Below are positions 36,931-47,840 of a DNA stretch of 64,000 nt, piece by piece. A program made the position numbers and the translations under genes. This stretch comes from Mermis nigrescens (lineage: Eukaryota; Nematoda; Enoplea; Mermithida; Mermithidae). Positions within the stretch are counted from its first letter, which is position 1; the number at the start of each line of letters is the position of its first letter. The notes below the pieces were generated by a model. The model was given only the letters and a program-made list of their open reading frames with translations, searched no databases and was not told the DNA's origin. The stretch covers positions 3,551,893 through 3,615,892 of the forward strand of contig JAVLUZ010000223.1 in assembly GCA_036768485.1 (NCBI GenBank), written 5' to 3'.

Positions 36931-37800
36931 ACGTTGTTTTCACTATACAATGAATAATTTTGAGGTTTTTAAACTTCCCTGAAAGAATTGAAAGATTCAG
37001 AACATGAGACATAGCTCATTCGAAAGAACATTACATTTTCTAGCTATTTACTAAAGAAAATTTTAAAATATGTCAAAAACTCACAGAATAATAGCTGAAA
37101 ACATCGAAAAGCTACAGTATGACAGCCTTCCTGGCGGCCATATTGAAAAACTGGAATTCTATAGTAAATCAGACAAATAGCATATCATTCGAACAAACTT
37201 TTTTAGGCTTTCTAAAATCTGCTTAAACATCAAAAAATATGAAAAATAGCACAAGTAAAATGCATACCTTATGGGGGCGGCCATATTGGAAAAAATTGAA
37301 TCCAAATTGCAGGACAAACTATTCACAAACACGATAAACAAAAACGGGTGAAATTTAGGGCACAAAAATATCTAACTATTTTGCTATTTTCCAAAATATG
37401 AAACTTAACCTGTATACTGTAGTGACTAAACAAAGTTTGAGCAATTTTTCGAGCCTAGTATACTGTAGACATAAACTAGCTATACCTTTTTTGGCAAAAT
37501 AGTTTTATTTTAAAATTTTTCATCTAAAACATTTTATTTCATGAAAATCTGTTCAGTGGTTCTTGAGTTCATCTCAGAAAACCTCATTTCACTGAAATGA
37601 GTTATTCAATAATGAGCAGGTTTATCAGCTTTGACCGACTGTCAAACTGCTAGGCATGTTATAACATAAAACATGGACTAATTTTCGAGCAAGCTGAACG
37701 AATTGTGATCATTTATTGTATTTATTCTTATAACAAATACCAGCAGATCAAAAGTTATACCCACAAATGTACTGAAATTCTCAAATTGTGTGAAAACGAC
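36931..37800. mobile_element. Non-autonomous hAT-like element in copy A, 870 bp
   Basis: Perfect 8-bp duplication GTGGTCTC (36923-36930 and 37801-37808). Ends read ACGTTGTTTTCAC and GTGAAAACGAC, inverted. Copy B has no insert at the matching place (about 53505, GACCACACTGG), which confirms the insertion. Inside, GGCGGCCATATTG-type text occurs twice (37132-37150 and 37265-37285). No transposase. Confidence 0.9.
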
Positions 37801-38491
37801 GTGGTCTCGCAATTCTTTTTAAAGAATAAATCATGTAGTGGGTAACAAATACTCTGTTTACTTCTCATTTTTCACTAGTTTTGAAGCTGGTTTCTTGAGA
37901 TGTCATAATCGGTTGCATGCTGAACATTTAAAATCTAACTGCAGATAAATGCCTGTCTCAAGCATGACCTTAACGATCTCATTGTTACTATGAATGTGGA
38001 TATGATGGTAGTCAAGAACGTCAACATGGCCACAGATTGTATCTGTGATCAATAATATGTGAGAATTGCAAATATGTTAAATTAAAAAAATTCAAAATCA
38101 GCTAATATTAGCATGAGATCTTCTTATTTCATCTATATTCCCTCCATTTTCTTAAAATTTCCATTAGCTTTCAAAAACTGCTCTGCGGCTACAATCCAGC
38201 CTTCTGCATAGAATCTGAAGCAATGGTGTTAAAATTTACTTCACATATTTAAGACTATCTAGCCTAATAGCAAAACAATACTTTTTACAGTCAAGCAAAA
38301 TTTGCTGAAATAAATCTGATTTGTAAATGCATTCATAGTGTGCTAATGGCCATAAAACTGATAAATATCTTAAAGCATTGCATATAAATCTTTTTACAAC
38401 AAATTATGAATCTCTGAAAAAAAACTCAAGCCTATCAGCTTGAACAAAATTGTTAACAAACAGCAGAAACAAAGATTTCTAAAATGATATC

Positions 38492-38701
38492 TTAATGTAT
38501 GCCACTTATTACTGGTTTATCATAAGAGAGCATCAAAAATTCCATGTTAGCTTTAGCAAAATATAAACCGGGGCGAGGCAAATAACCCAGTTTTTGGGTT
38601 GGTGAAAATATTGCCTGGTCAGAAATAATGAAATTCCTAATGGTGATATAAGGGTAAAAAAGCGTGAAACATAGCCAGAACATTGTAGTGCCTTCTATCA
38701 A
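38492..38701 (-). pseudogene. Non-LTR reverse transcriptase remnant, copy A
   Basis: A 69-codon frame ends in KPVISGIH, the start of the RT block that in LINEs reads SG(V/I)PQGS(V/I)LGPLL. The next part, with the catalytic block, is destroyed in this copy. Copy B (52560-52746) retains more. Only the finger/palm boundary region is visible, so this is a dead fragment. Confidence 0.6.
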
Positions 38702-38964
38702 CTATGTTCATCTATACCTTTGGATAATGGCTGTTTAAAAGGAAAAATGTAGGCGCTCCTAGTACTTATGTTTATATTTCTTAAGCTTCACAGAAATAAG
38801 CTTCTATACAGTTTAAGATAGGCAATAAAACGTGGTCTTGAAAAACAAATCCGGGAAAAATAAATGAAGATGTAATAGAAGTAGGGACACCTTAATAAAA
38901 TTTCTGCAGTGTGGAATAATATAAGCTATTTTCTTTTCATAAAACAAGCTGTGGTGTGGCAACA

Positions 38965-40175
38965 AGAAATCAACCTCTTGGTCAAAGCAACCACAAAATT
39001 ATCTTAACAACTTTCAGCTTAAATTGAAGCTTACAAATTTGAAGACTCTGTTCTTAATCCACCAACCTAGTTTATTCCTATGCATTGTCATATATTGTCA
39101 ACTTTTACTCAACTTAAAAGGAAATCGTCTAAACACAATAAGGCTATATGTACCTATTGTAAACATGAAACAGCATTTGCTATTTTATAAAATAACTTGA
39201 CTACTATAAATTTAAAAAGGACTTTTGGAGCACAATATCATTTGAGAAACCGGTTTCGTTCAACTCCAACTTGACTACTCTTATCATATGACATGCAACT
39301 TATAATTGCGAATTATACTGCATCTAATTTTGGGTTAGCATAAAAACATAGTATCATGTAACTCAGCATAGTGGTATTAAGCAAACACTGAAATACTCAA
39401 ATGCAGTTCGAACTTTTAAACATAGACATACATAAATTTTTATGCCTTTTTTTATTAAATATGTTTAGCAGGTAATTTCCTTTTAGTTTTCTCGAATTTA
39501 ATGTTTTTTTCTTTGTAATTATTCTTGTTACACTGAAAACTTGCGTGTGTATGTGGGGGAGCAGGTTGTGGCATAGGTGACAAATAATCCACAAACTCAT
39601 GTCTCTGTATATAATTCATAACTTTTTCATCATTTTATTTTGGTGCTTTATTTAATTATTCAATCATTACTGCATCTAACAAAATAAAAATTGACTTCTT
39701 TAGGCAGCATTAGATGAGTGATCAGGCAAGCACAATGCAAGTAAAAAATTTAAACGAGCATTGTGTGTTTCTTAGAATGATAACCAAACAATAAAGCCCT
39801 AAAAGTGATGTTTAATTCGTAAGTATTTACATGTTTCTAAATTGACCTTTAGGTTATAAGCATACATGGGAAGCAATAAAATCCTGCGGGTAAGCATGGG
39901 ATAAATTGCCAAGAATGTAACTGAAAATATAATTCTGGGGGTATACAGTATTATGTAGGGAGGATATTTCAACTTCTGTGGAAGGATGATTATGGATTTA
40001 TTTTTATTTTACCAGACTTTTAGATTCGAAAATGCGAATTGTGCTAATCTGAAATGATGCTGTCCTAAAACTATATATCATTTTACTTATTTTGATATGT
40101 ATATTAGCTCAATGTAGGTGAATAGTGAATAGCAATGCATGTTTCTTAGAAGCATTGTATCCAACATGCAGACAA
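38965..40175. other. AT-rich stretch; possible degraded M1-family remnant near 39865-39985
   Basis: Text such as ATACATGGGAAGCA, AATTCTGGGGGTATAC and ATATTTCAACTTCTG resembles the M1 MITE family but without clear ends. Nothing else is recognised. Confidence 0.4.
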
Positions 40176-40179
40176 ACTC

Positions 40180-41300
40180 ATGATGGAACTAGGGTCAGCA
40201 TCACATTATAAATATGTAATGGGATACCCAGTTTCCAGGCTTCAAAACCCCTTAAAAGGGAGAAATTACACCAGAAATGAGGTCAGGCTTTTCACTCTCA
40301 TGAGCTTTGCATACTTGGAGAACCCAGATCTGGCACTTTGGAATACTCTCAGGGCAGAGAATTGCCTAGCAAAATTGGCGTCAGCATCAAACATATATAA
40401 TGGAATATGTCTTTTCCGAGCTCTAAGACCCCTTCAGTTGGTAAAATTTTTTTTCCGGATTTTAGGGTAGGGGTGCTAACCTTGATAGGCTCTACTAGAA
40501 CAACCCAATTTAGGCGCTTTGGACTGACCTCAGGGCAAAGATGCCCCCAACAGAATCGGTTGCCTGGACATAGGAGAATGATGAAAGTGAGGTGCAATAA
40601 ACGAGAATAAATAATGTGAAGTAGCCATTTGAATACCCTAAGTTACACCTGAGGTCAAGGAGGTGATAGGCATTAAGCAAACATAATGTAGTTTGGGGGT
40701 TTACCTGCAGTATCTGGCTGACCCACGTACTACTACTACTACTACTGGTTGATAGCAAGTCACTTCTCTCTTTTCACAAGCATCGCGCTTGTAAAAAGTA
40801 TATTCGCAACAGTTATTGATCTTTTAAAACTTCTCTATTTTTTCTGGGCTTAGACTTAAATTGGTATTGGTCTCAATTCTCCTTACTTAGTTCAATATAT
40901 GGAGAAAAGTAAAACCGGAAACAGAAATTGAAAGAATGGGTAAAATCCGGAAATGGAAATGGAAATAAAATGATGGGTAAAAGCCAGAAATGGAAATGGA
41001 ACTGCTCAAATGTGCTTGAACTGGGCTTTCCACAGGTAGGGCCCATCAGGGTAAACATCCCAAACCCTATTTCCGGCTAATTTTTTCACACTAAAAGGGA
41101 TTTAGGGGCTCGGAAACAGGGTACCCTATTATTCAAATGAGAAATTGACCCTAGTTCCAATAAGGTTTCTCTGCCCTGATGGGGGTAGTCCAAAGTGCCA
41201 GATTGGGGTTCCCCAAGTCCTGCGGTGGGACCTGGTATTGTTGCACGCCTTTTACTGATTTCGGACGAGTATCTCAACTGAGATTAGAGGTGCCCCTTCT
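40180..41300. repeat. Dispersed repeat family with CTCGGAAACAGGGTA-type text
   Basis: Blocks around 40180-40340, 40365-40560 and 41040-41240 share degenerate wording: AACTAGGGTCA.CAT, CC.GTTTCC.GGCT, CAGATCTGGCACTTTGGAAT, CTCAGGGCAGAGA. Related pieces lie at 42650-42720 and 49800-50070, some inverted. Non-coding; class unknown. Confidence 0.6.
40728..40748. repeat. (TAC)n microsatellite
   Basis: Seven TAC/ACT triplets in a row. Confidence 0.9.
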
Positions 41301-41339
41301 CTGCCCGCCGCCAACCTCTCCCGCCCCGCCCTCTCTCTC

Positions 41340-41854
41340 TCTGCCTGCCTGCCTGCGCGCGCGCGCGCCCGTCACTCTCTGCCTGCCTGCCTGCCTGCCC
41401 GCCTGCGCACGCACGCGCGCGCGCGCGTCTGTCGCCGCGCGCTGCGCTGCCGCTGCAAACGCGCGCGCGCGCGCGCGCGCGCGCCGCGCGCGCGCGCGCG
41501 CGCGCGCGCGCGCCGCGCGCTCGCGCGCGCGCGCGCGCGCGCGCGCGCTGCCGCTGCCGCCGCTGCCTTGCGCGCGCGCGCGCCGCGCGCGCCGCTCTTT
41601 ATATATATATATATATATATATATGCATGCGCGCGCGCGCGCGCGCGCGCGCGCGCGCGCGCGCGCGCGCGCGCGCGCGCGCGCGCGCGCGCGTGCGCGC
41701 GCGCGCGCGCGCGCGCGCGCGCGCGCGCGCGCGCGCGCGCGCGCGCGCGCGCGCGCGCATGCGCATGTATGTGTGTGTGTGTGTGTGCGCGCGCGCGCGC
41801 GCGCACACACATATACATGCAGCGCGCGCGCGCGCGCGCGCGCGCGCGCGCGCG

Positions 41855-41901
<47 letters not shown>

Positions 41902-42019
41902 GCGCGCGCGCGCGCGCGCGCGCGCGCGCGCGCGCACGCACGCGCGCGCACGCACGCGCGCGCGCGCGCGCGCGCGCGCGCGCGCGCGCGCGCGCGCGCG
42001 CGCGCGCGCGCGCGCGCGC
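41340..42019. repeat. Mosaic (CG)n/(TA)n/(TG)n tract with long alternating purine-pyrimidine runs
   Basis: CT- and CTGC-type repeats (41340-41400) lead into CG-dominated text, then two tracts with perfect purine-pyrimidine alternation: 41600-41821 and 41822-42019, separated by a single phase slip (GCAGC). Within them CG, TA and TG/CA blocks switch without breaking alternation. Such DNA is the classic substrate for left-handed Z-DNA. Frames of up to 305 codons through it encode (RA)n and (YI)n and are artefacts. Confidence 0.95.
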
Positions 42020-42099
42020 TCGCTGCATGGCGCGCGGACTTCCCAGTTCCATTGAGAGTTTCTCTCTCCCTAAGATGTATTCAAAGTCTCCCATGAGTT

Positions 42100-42650
42100 A
42101 TCACAAGTAAGGAGGGCATTTATCAGGTTTAACTCTCCATTTACCATGTCCTATGCCGATAGCATAATGAATCAATTTTGTCTAGCCTTATTTTGGCTTC
42201 AGTTACATCGTTTTTAATGGTTTAGCTCAAAGAGGAGTTATAGAGTAGTAAGAAATAAGCATTTTTGGGCCTATTTACAGTGATATCACAAAAACTCAAG
42301 ATGGGAAAATAAGGTTCTAATAAGAAAATGTAGTGGTTTATTCCTTTCTAGCTCTTTAAATGCATTCTCTGGATGTGTTCATGACAACAGAAATCTCTTT
42401 TTCTTGTTTTTGCATAATGTCTGACAGGTCCCTATTCATATGCATTGTGATATTTTTTAATTATACCTCTTTTCAAAAACAATTTTCACAGAAAATAACA
42501 TACATATTCAGAAAGAGCATAAAAAATAGCACTAACTGAAGGTAATAGCTGTCAGAGAATGTTAAGAAGGCATAGCTTAATAAGCACTAGGAGTTTATGC
42601 CATGATGATGCACTTTGACTGCAAAAACATGATGGTAAAAGGAGGATTAA
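42100..42650. other. AT-rich stretch, nothing recognised
   Basis: No supported feature. Confidence 0.4.
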
Positions 42651-42720
42651 AACTCCAACCCCATTTCGGGCAAATTTTCTCCAACTGAAGGAGGGTTAGG
42701 GGCTCGGAAACAGGGTATTT
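42651..42720. repeat. Fragment of the CTCGGAAACAGGG repeat family
   Basis: TTAGGGGCTCGGAAACAGGG matches 41100-41122. Confidence 0.75.
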
Positions 42721-42759
42721 TCTCCCAATGCATTCAGTAAAAAAACGCTTAAACAGGAG

Positions 42760-43335
42760 TTACCATTTTTCTGAATTTCAAAAGAGAGGTCACAGAAGTG
42801 CAGTGACTGTGTTCCTGAATTTAAAAAAATGGGTTGCGGAACTGCAGTGACCATTTTTCTGCATTTAAAAAAGGTCATGGAACTGCATTGACTATTTTTC
42901 TGAATTTCAAAAACAGGTCACGGAACAGCAATGACTATTTTCCTAAATTTCAGAAACCAGGTCACAGAACTGCAAGGAGTGACATGTGCAGCACCAAAAT
43001 TCTGGGGGTCTGCTGCAGGCGCATAGCTAGCCGTTCTCTTTTGGGGGGACCAACACCAATTTTGTGGAGTCTGGGGTTCAAAAAAGCTAAAATAGCACAA
43101 ATAATGTTTAAAAAGTACTATTTTTCCGGTTTTCTGATATTTTGGGTGTCCGGACCCCATTCCATCATCCCCGAGAGCTACATGCCTGGTCTGCCGTGGC
43201 AAAATCGCCAAAAATTCAATTCTGGGGTTCCGCCAGATTCTCGCTGGGTGGGGGTTCCAGACACTAGACCCCCATGCTAATGTGTGGCAGTGACTATCTT
43301 CCTGAATTTCAGAAAAGTCGATGAAGTGCAATAAG
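42760..43335. repeat. Minisatellite, ~43-bp unit, split by an insertion
   Basis: Units of the form GAACTGCAGTGACTATTTTTCTGAATTTCAAAA.A.GGTCAC repeat at 41-44 bp spacing through 42975. The array resumes at 43287 after a ~300-bp insert. Related inverted units occur at 49400-49560, and a single one near 48420. Confidence 0.8.
42984..43286. mobile_element. hAT-type insertion related to family M1, 303 bp
   Basis: Flanks GGAGTGAC (42976-42983) and GCAGTGAC (43287-43294) match 7 of 8, and both correspond to one position of the surrounding minisatellite, so the empty site is known. Ends resemble M1 (GCAGCACCAAAATTCTGGGGG on the left; GCTAATGTGTGG on the right), but the centre differs. Confidence 0.75.
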
Positions 43336-43643
43336 TTACACACATTGATTCAGCGGGTTTAGGGGTTTGTCTTCCCCTGGAAGTTGAAATACTCAAAGAT
43401 TACTGTAGACCCCTATGTTTTTCAAAAGTGTTGGAGTGTTTCTACCGTAACTGCTTCATCTGAATAATGAATGCCTAACTTGCATACAGAGATTTGAATT
43501 TGGTGATAACTTTTAGCACAGGTAATTTAATTACGTAGGATGTGGCCGCATGAAGCTAAATAATTAGGTAGGTACCTAATAGATAATATATTTGCACAAA
43601 TGCGCAGGTATGTAGGTACACTTTCGATTCTGACAGCTGCAAT

Positions 43644-43907
43644 CATAGGTGGGCAGCACCGTAATTCTGAAGGAGGGTAAAAAAATTTTCAAAGTTAAAA
43701 AAAATGGTCTTAAAAGTGATCGTATGCCAAAAAAAACACCATTTTTCGACTTTCTCATCGAGCATTATCCAATGGCATCAAAAAATCGCTAAAAAAGCAA
43801 AAAAAATTTTCAAAATTTGAATTCTGGGGGAGAGGAGTATTTTAATTTCTGGGGGGTATTTCAACTTCTGGGGTGCATACCCCCAAATCCCCCCACGCCT
43901 ATGTGTG
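43644..43907 (-). mobile_element. Family M1 hAT-type MITE, 264 bp, inverted
   Basis: Perfect 8-bp duplication GCTGCAAT (43636-43643 and 43908-43915). Ends CATAGGTGGGCAGC and CGCCTATGTGTG. Orientation is opposite to the copy at 25627. It lies in a stretch absent from the opposite arm of the 5-kb inverted repeat, so it came after that structure. Confidence 0.9.
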
Positions 43908-44429
43908 GCTGCAATCCGTACATTTTAAGGTTTAAGCAGTGGCTGATTCTGTTATTAATTGAGATGAGATCACTCATGGGCAAGAGGTGTCTCGATTTGC
44001 CGAGAATTTGATGGACTACCGTAAATCAATAGATCCTCATATTTGAATTTCTGGTGCTATGTTTAGCGAGTTTGCCCCATCAAACCCCCAGAATTCGGTT
44101 GCTGCTTCAAATTCGATTAACAAACTACAACAAATACATAAGTATCTGATTAATTTGTCGAAAATTTGACATTTTTAAGTCAAGAAATTATGATTTTTTG
44201 AAAAATCGACAACCGTGAGAATTACGGCTAATTTGAAAGGGTCTGTAGCCATTCTTAACCAGAATTCCTCAAAAACACCTCGATTATACTGCACAGCCTT
44301 AGGATCAAAACGGCGTCAAAAACACCTAGTATAAATGCAAAAATAGCTTACAACTGGTCACTGAATAATTTCAAGCATTTGAGGGAAATGTTTGATTTAC
44401 TTCCGTTTTTATTCTTCATTTCTCATTCT

Positions 44430-45430
44430 GCAATCATATTGTCCATTCTGATAGTCAAGCCCTTATGTCTCAGCTTAACAACCCTTGTGCGTGTCTGATC
44501 TCACTTGAATTTATTATTTTTCGCCTTTTCCGTATGAATAAATCAATAGAATTGAAAAAATTTTTTTCAGTCTTTCTCTATTCTAGAGTGTTTGGCAATG
44601 ATTATTGTTATGTTATTTTGTAGCAACATCTAAAGGATATTTCCATTGGAAAATCTCATGTAAATATAAGTATGAATGCATCATGTAGATTTCTATATTT
44701 TATCATGCAGCAATGCGACATAGGGCGGCTTGGATAACACATCAGTCTAGGGAGGTGACAGAATGATATTTTGATTTGGGCAAAACTTACTTGACTGATC
44801 GAATTTAATTTATGTTTCTGGTACGCAAAGAAAACAAAAGATTCGCATCTGGCAAATTCGATTCGAGAAATTTAACTTGACCAGACCTATAGTACACCAG
44901 TAATAAATGGCTACATTGCAATCAATAGCAATCATAAACGGCCTGCTTTCTTATTTTTGACTATTCAATGTTTTTTTACTGTGTGATGTTCATAAAACAT
45001 CTGATGAAAGGTATATAGAAAGAACCAGCATAAAAATCATGGACTCGTGCCTATGCCTACTAATATTTAAAACAATTAGATGATTGCATCGCCAGGCCAG
45101 AGTATCTTTGTCTGTACATACAGGACTGCTACACGTACAGTATGTGTATTTAGAAAATCCCTCAAATAGATTACTCCTTAGCTTATTTGTATGACGTCAA
45201 TGAATAGAGTGCACACAATTGCTTTTTCCGAAATCTACACATAGCTTCAAGTAATAAATACATTTTGCACATTAGAAATTGATCATATGCAATGAATTAA
45301 ACGAATATGATATTGTTTTGGAATTTTTGAGGGTTGAAAATATTAAATTCAAGTGAGAACAGATGTGCACAAGGGGCATCGAGCTGAGATACGGGCTGGA
45401 CTATCAGAACGGGGCAATAGGATTTAAGAA
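44430..45430. repeat. Inner inverted repeat within the 5-kb structure
   Basis: About 90 bp at 44436-44525 (CATTCTGATAGTCAAGCCC ... TCTCACTTGAATTTA) match 45335-45425 in inverted orientation. The spacer has no recognised gene. The 140-codon minus-strand frame at 45297-45719 runs across repeat arms and is unlikely to be real. Confidence 0.75.
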
Positions 45431-45890
45431 TGATAAATGAAACCTTTCCTGTCCATGTCCATGGCGGCCTAGATGCGCCACAATGCACTGTCATCTCAAA
45501 GTTGTGATTTTGAGCCATTATTCGCATTTTGTACAGAAACCTAATGTAAAAAGGGAGTGAATATAAAGGAAAAATCTCGCTTTTTGGAAGCAAAACCAAA
45601 AAAGCGAGATCACTTGCAATATGCTCAATTGTTAAAAATGGTTGCGCATCGCAAAAATCGAGAATTTTTAGGCTCCTTGTCTCATGATAAAAAGTTATTT
45701 TTAGACACATGAAAATCACTTTTTTCCGACGTTCCCGATTCTGCGACCATTATATGTACATAAGAGAGCTTGAAATTTTTGGTTGGGGGTCTCCAGCCAT
45801 TTTCCAGGAGTGTGGGATTAATAAACTATAATTTCCGGCCAAAAACGGCCAAAGTACACCTAAGAATGGACCAAAAATTCAAATTTTTCA
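45430..45890 (-). repeat. Repeat unit R-GCGAG, inverted copy
   Basis: Reverse complement of the tandem units at 46960-47410 and 47410-47840. Shared marks are AAAGCGAGAT / ATCTCGCTTT, GAGTGAATATAAAGG, ATTTTCCAGG and TTTTGAGCCATTATT. Confidence 0.8.
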
Positions 45891-45936
45891 AAAAAATTTA
45901 GGTAGAGAGTAAAAAATTTTCTGGCTTTGGGACGAC

Positions 45937-45961
45937 TCCAGGTTCGAGTCCTGGCTAGCCA
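45937..45961 (+). pseudogene. Truncated tRNA-like unit 1 (T arm and acceptor 3' side only)
   Basis: Contains the canonical B box GGTTCGAGTCC and the CTAGCCA 3' end, followed by AATGTTTTT. The 5' two-thirds are replaced by unrelated sequence. Confidence 0.8.
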
Positions 45962-46066
45962 AATGTTTTTCGCTATTCATTCAGCACACTGTGTTGAGGT
46001 TAGTGCTGGTGGAGCTTTCTCCCTGACTTCCTTGTATCACAGGCGTATAGTTTGTTTCTCGAATTA

Positions 46067-46138
46067 CAGCTAGATGGTGTAGTTGGAAGCATGCTTGGCC
46101 GGTAATCAGGAAGCCCAGGTTTGAGTCCTGGCTAGCCA
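46067..46138 (+). tRNA. tRNA-like unit 2, apparent anticodon GGT (Thr-type)
   Basis: Acceptor CAGCTAG with CTAGCCA (one 5' change), A box TGGTGTAGTTGG, anticodon arm CTTGG-CCGGTAA-TCAGG, B box GGTTTGAGTCC. The position expected to be U33 is C, and one extra base lies after the acceptor stem. A TTTTTT run after the 3' end would stop Pol III. It may be a tRNA pseudogene or SINE-type head rather than a translating tRNA. Confidence 0.5.
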
Positions 46139-46243
46139 AATGTTTTTTGCTATTCATTCAGCACACTGTGTTGAGGTTAGTGCTGGCGGAGCTTTCTCCC
46201 CGACTTCCTTGTATCACAGGCGTATAGTTTGTTTCTCGAATTA

Positions 46244-46314
46244 TGGCTAGATGGTGTAGTTGGAAGCATGCTTGGCCGGTAACCAGGAAGCCCAGTTCGA
46301 GTCCTGGCTAGCCA
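46244..46314 (+). tRNA. tRNA-like unit 3, apparent anticodon GGT (Thr-type)
   Basis: A 7-bp acceptor TGGCTAG/CTAGCCA, D arm GTGT/GCAT, anticodon stem CTTGG/CCAGG around CCGGTAA, T arm CCAG-TTCGAGT-CCTGG with one base missing on the 5' side. Strong A and B boxes and a T5 terminator follow. C replaces U33. Best-paired member together with unit 4. Confidence 0.55.
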
Positions 46315-46419
46315 AATGTTTTTCGCTATTCATTCGGCACACTGTATTGAGGTCAGTGCTGGTGGAGCTTTCTCCCCGACTTCCTTGTATCACAGACATA
46401 TAGTTTGTTTCTCGAATTA

Positions 46420-46491
46420 TGGCTAGATGGTGTAGTTGGAAGCATGCTTGGCCGGTAACCAGGAAGCCCAGGTTTGAGTCCTGGTTAGCCA
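46420..46491 (+). tRNA. tRNA-like unit 4, apparent anticodon GGT (Thr-type)
   Basis: Acceptor TGGCTAG with TTAGCCA (one G-U pair), anticodon arm CTTGG-CCGGTAA-CCAGG, T arm CCAGG-TTTGAGT-CCTGG, T6 run after. All four arms can form. C at the U33 position and the extra base at the acceptor/D junction argue against an ordinary tRNA. Confidence 0.55.
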
Positions 46492-46514
46492 CATGTTTTT
46501 TGCTATTCATTCAG

Positions 46515-46960
46515 GTAGGTGGTCCCATATCCCCCTTGTTAGATGCATACTGACCATCTATTTCTCCGACTATCTTTCTTTTTTGACCTGTGCTATAAAA
46601 AACTATTTTCAAACACACACAATTCTTGAGTTTATTGTTAATGTATAAAGTTTACACTATAAACCTATTTTACTTCCAGAGCGTTAACCATGGCAGGATG
46701 GATTATCTCTGCCAGAAACAACTTTTACTTTTTTTCTCCATCCAATTTTTGTCTAATTTCGACAATGAAATTTAGCAGTTTTATTCTCGTACATAATCTG
46801 TTTTAGCGATGTATTTTTCCATAATACAGTTTCAAGTGATGTTTTCACTTCACAACAAATTCTGACAATGAATTTGCTGGACACTGCCTGTTAATGAATT
46901 TTAAATCTTGTTTTTCAAAACATAACTACTTATAGCACTGGTTGAAAAATGTAGACAGTT
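46515..46960. other. AT-rich stretch with a TTTACAC-type fragment
   Basis: 46610-46700 resembles 25131-25225 (AAAGTTTACACTA, CTATTTTACT.CCA, GCGTTA). Nothing else recognised. Confidence 0.45.
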
Positions 46961-47840
46961 GGAGAATTAGAGTGGTCGCTTCCCATCCAAAGTTTGAAAG
47001 CCCTCCCCTACCCTTCCGAAAGCCAGAAAATGTTAGACTCCTCCACCCGATTTTCATGAAAAATTGAATTTTTGACCGTTTTTAGGTGTTTTCCTACCCT
47101 TTTTGCCAGAAATTGGAGTTCAATTACCCTTCCCCTTGCCCTGGAAAATGGCATTAGACCCTCACACCCAAAATTTTAAGCCTCTATATGTATATAACTT
47201 TTTATCATTAGACACAGAACATAAAAATTCTCCTTTTTTTGGCGTGCAGCCGATTTTTAAAATGCGAGCATTTTGCAACTGATCATGCCTTTTTAATTGT
47301 GCTTTCAAAAAGCAAGATTTCTCTTTTACGTTCACTCGCTATTTACATTGGGCTACTGCACAAAAAGGAAATAATGGCTCAGAAGTGACAATTTTGACAA
47401 GTTAGCGCATTGCAGTGTGTCTTGGCTGCCAAGGGCATGGCCATTTCCGGCCATTTTTAGGTGTTTTTTTTTCCATTTTGGCCGGAATATGGAGTTCAAT
47501 TACCCTTTCCTCCCTGGAAAATGGCCGGGAACCACCACACCCAAAATTTTAAGCCGTTAAATGTATAATGGTCGCTGAATTCGGATGGTCTGAAAAAGCG
47601 ATTCTTGTGCATCTAAAAATAACATGTGATCATTAGACTTTTTGTAGGACTTGCAACCATTTTTTAAAAAGCGAGCATTTTGCAACTGATCTCACTTTCT
47701 TTGGTTGAGCTTCCAAAAATCGAGATTTTCCTTTTACATTCACTCGCTTTTTACATTAGGCTACTGCACAAAAAGCGAAAATAGCTCAAAATTGACTATT
47801 TTGACACAGTAGCTGCATTGCGGCGCGTCTTGGATACTGA
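46960..47840 (+). repeat. Repeat unit R-GCGAG, two tandem copies (~440 bp each)
   Basis: Two successive units share TTTTTAGGTGTTTT, GGAGTTCAATTACCC, GGAAAATGGC, CACACCCAAAATTTTAAGCC, GCGAGCATTTTGCAACTGATC, TTCACTCGCT.TTTACATT.GGCTACTGCACAAAAAG. The inverted third copy at 45430-45890 faces them across the tRNA-like array. Confidence 0.85.

Larger units (their letters stand above)
35500..38960 (-). mobile_element. LINE-related composite element, copy A (inverted partner of 52180-55640)
   Basis: Over about 3.4 kb this region is the reverse complement of 52180-55640, with clear matches near 38760/52390, 38300/52830, 37930/53310, 36700/53720, 36010/54470 and 35700/55440. On the minus strand it runs from a non-LTR reverse transcriptase remnant (38492-38701) to an unidentified coding region (36120-35561). 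An 870-bp DNA transposon interrupts it at 36931-37800. Confidence 0.85.
45936..46513 (+). repeat. Tandem array of 177-bp units carrying tRNA-like genes
   Basis: tRNA-like 3' ends fall at 45961, 46138, 46314 and 46491, spaced 176-177 bp. Each unit is a ~72-nt tRNA-like body plus a ~105-bp linker that begins AAATGTTTTT and contains ATTCATTC.GCACACTGT, GGAGCTTTCTCCC.GACTTCC and GTTTGTTTCTCGAATTA. Copies are nearly identical. The array starts inside a unit and ends ten bases after ATTCATTC. Confidence 0.9.

Noticed and set aside
41179..42096. 305-codon frame and five other long frames of (RA)n/(YI)n type
   Set aside because: Pure products of CG and TA dinucleotide repeats; open in all frames and strands.
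42834..43280. 148-codon frame (and a 141-codon minus-strand frame)
   Set aside because: Runs from a minisatellite into an M1-like transposon insertion; a chimera of repeats.
45297..45719. 140-codon minus-strand frame
   Set aside because: It spans the border between two different inverted-repeat arms, and the matching repeat copies elsewhere are not open in the same frame.
46247..46510. 87-codon minus-strand frame across two tRNA-like units, with an internally repeated peptide
   Set aside because: The 177-bp unit is 59 codons long, so any open frame repeats. The tRNA-like structure on the plus strand explains the conservation better.
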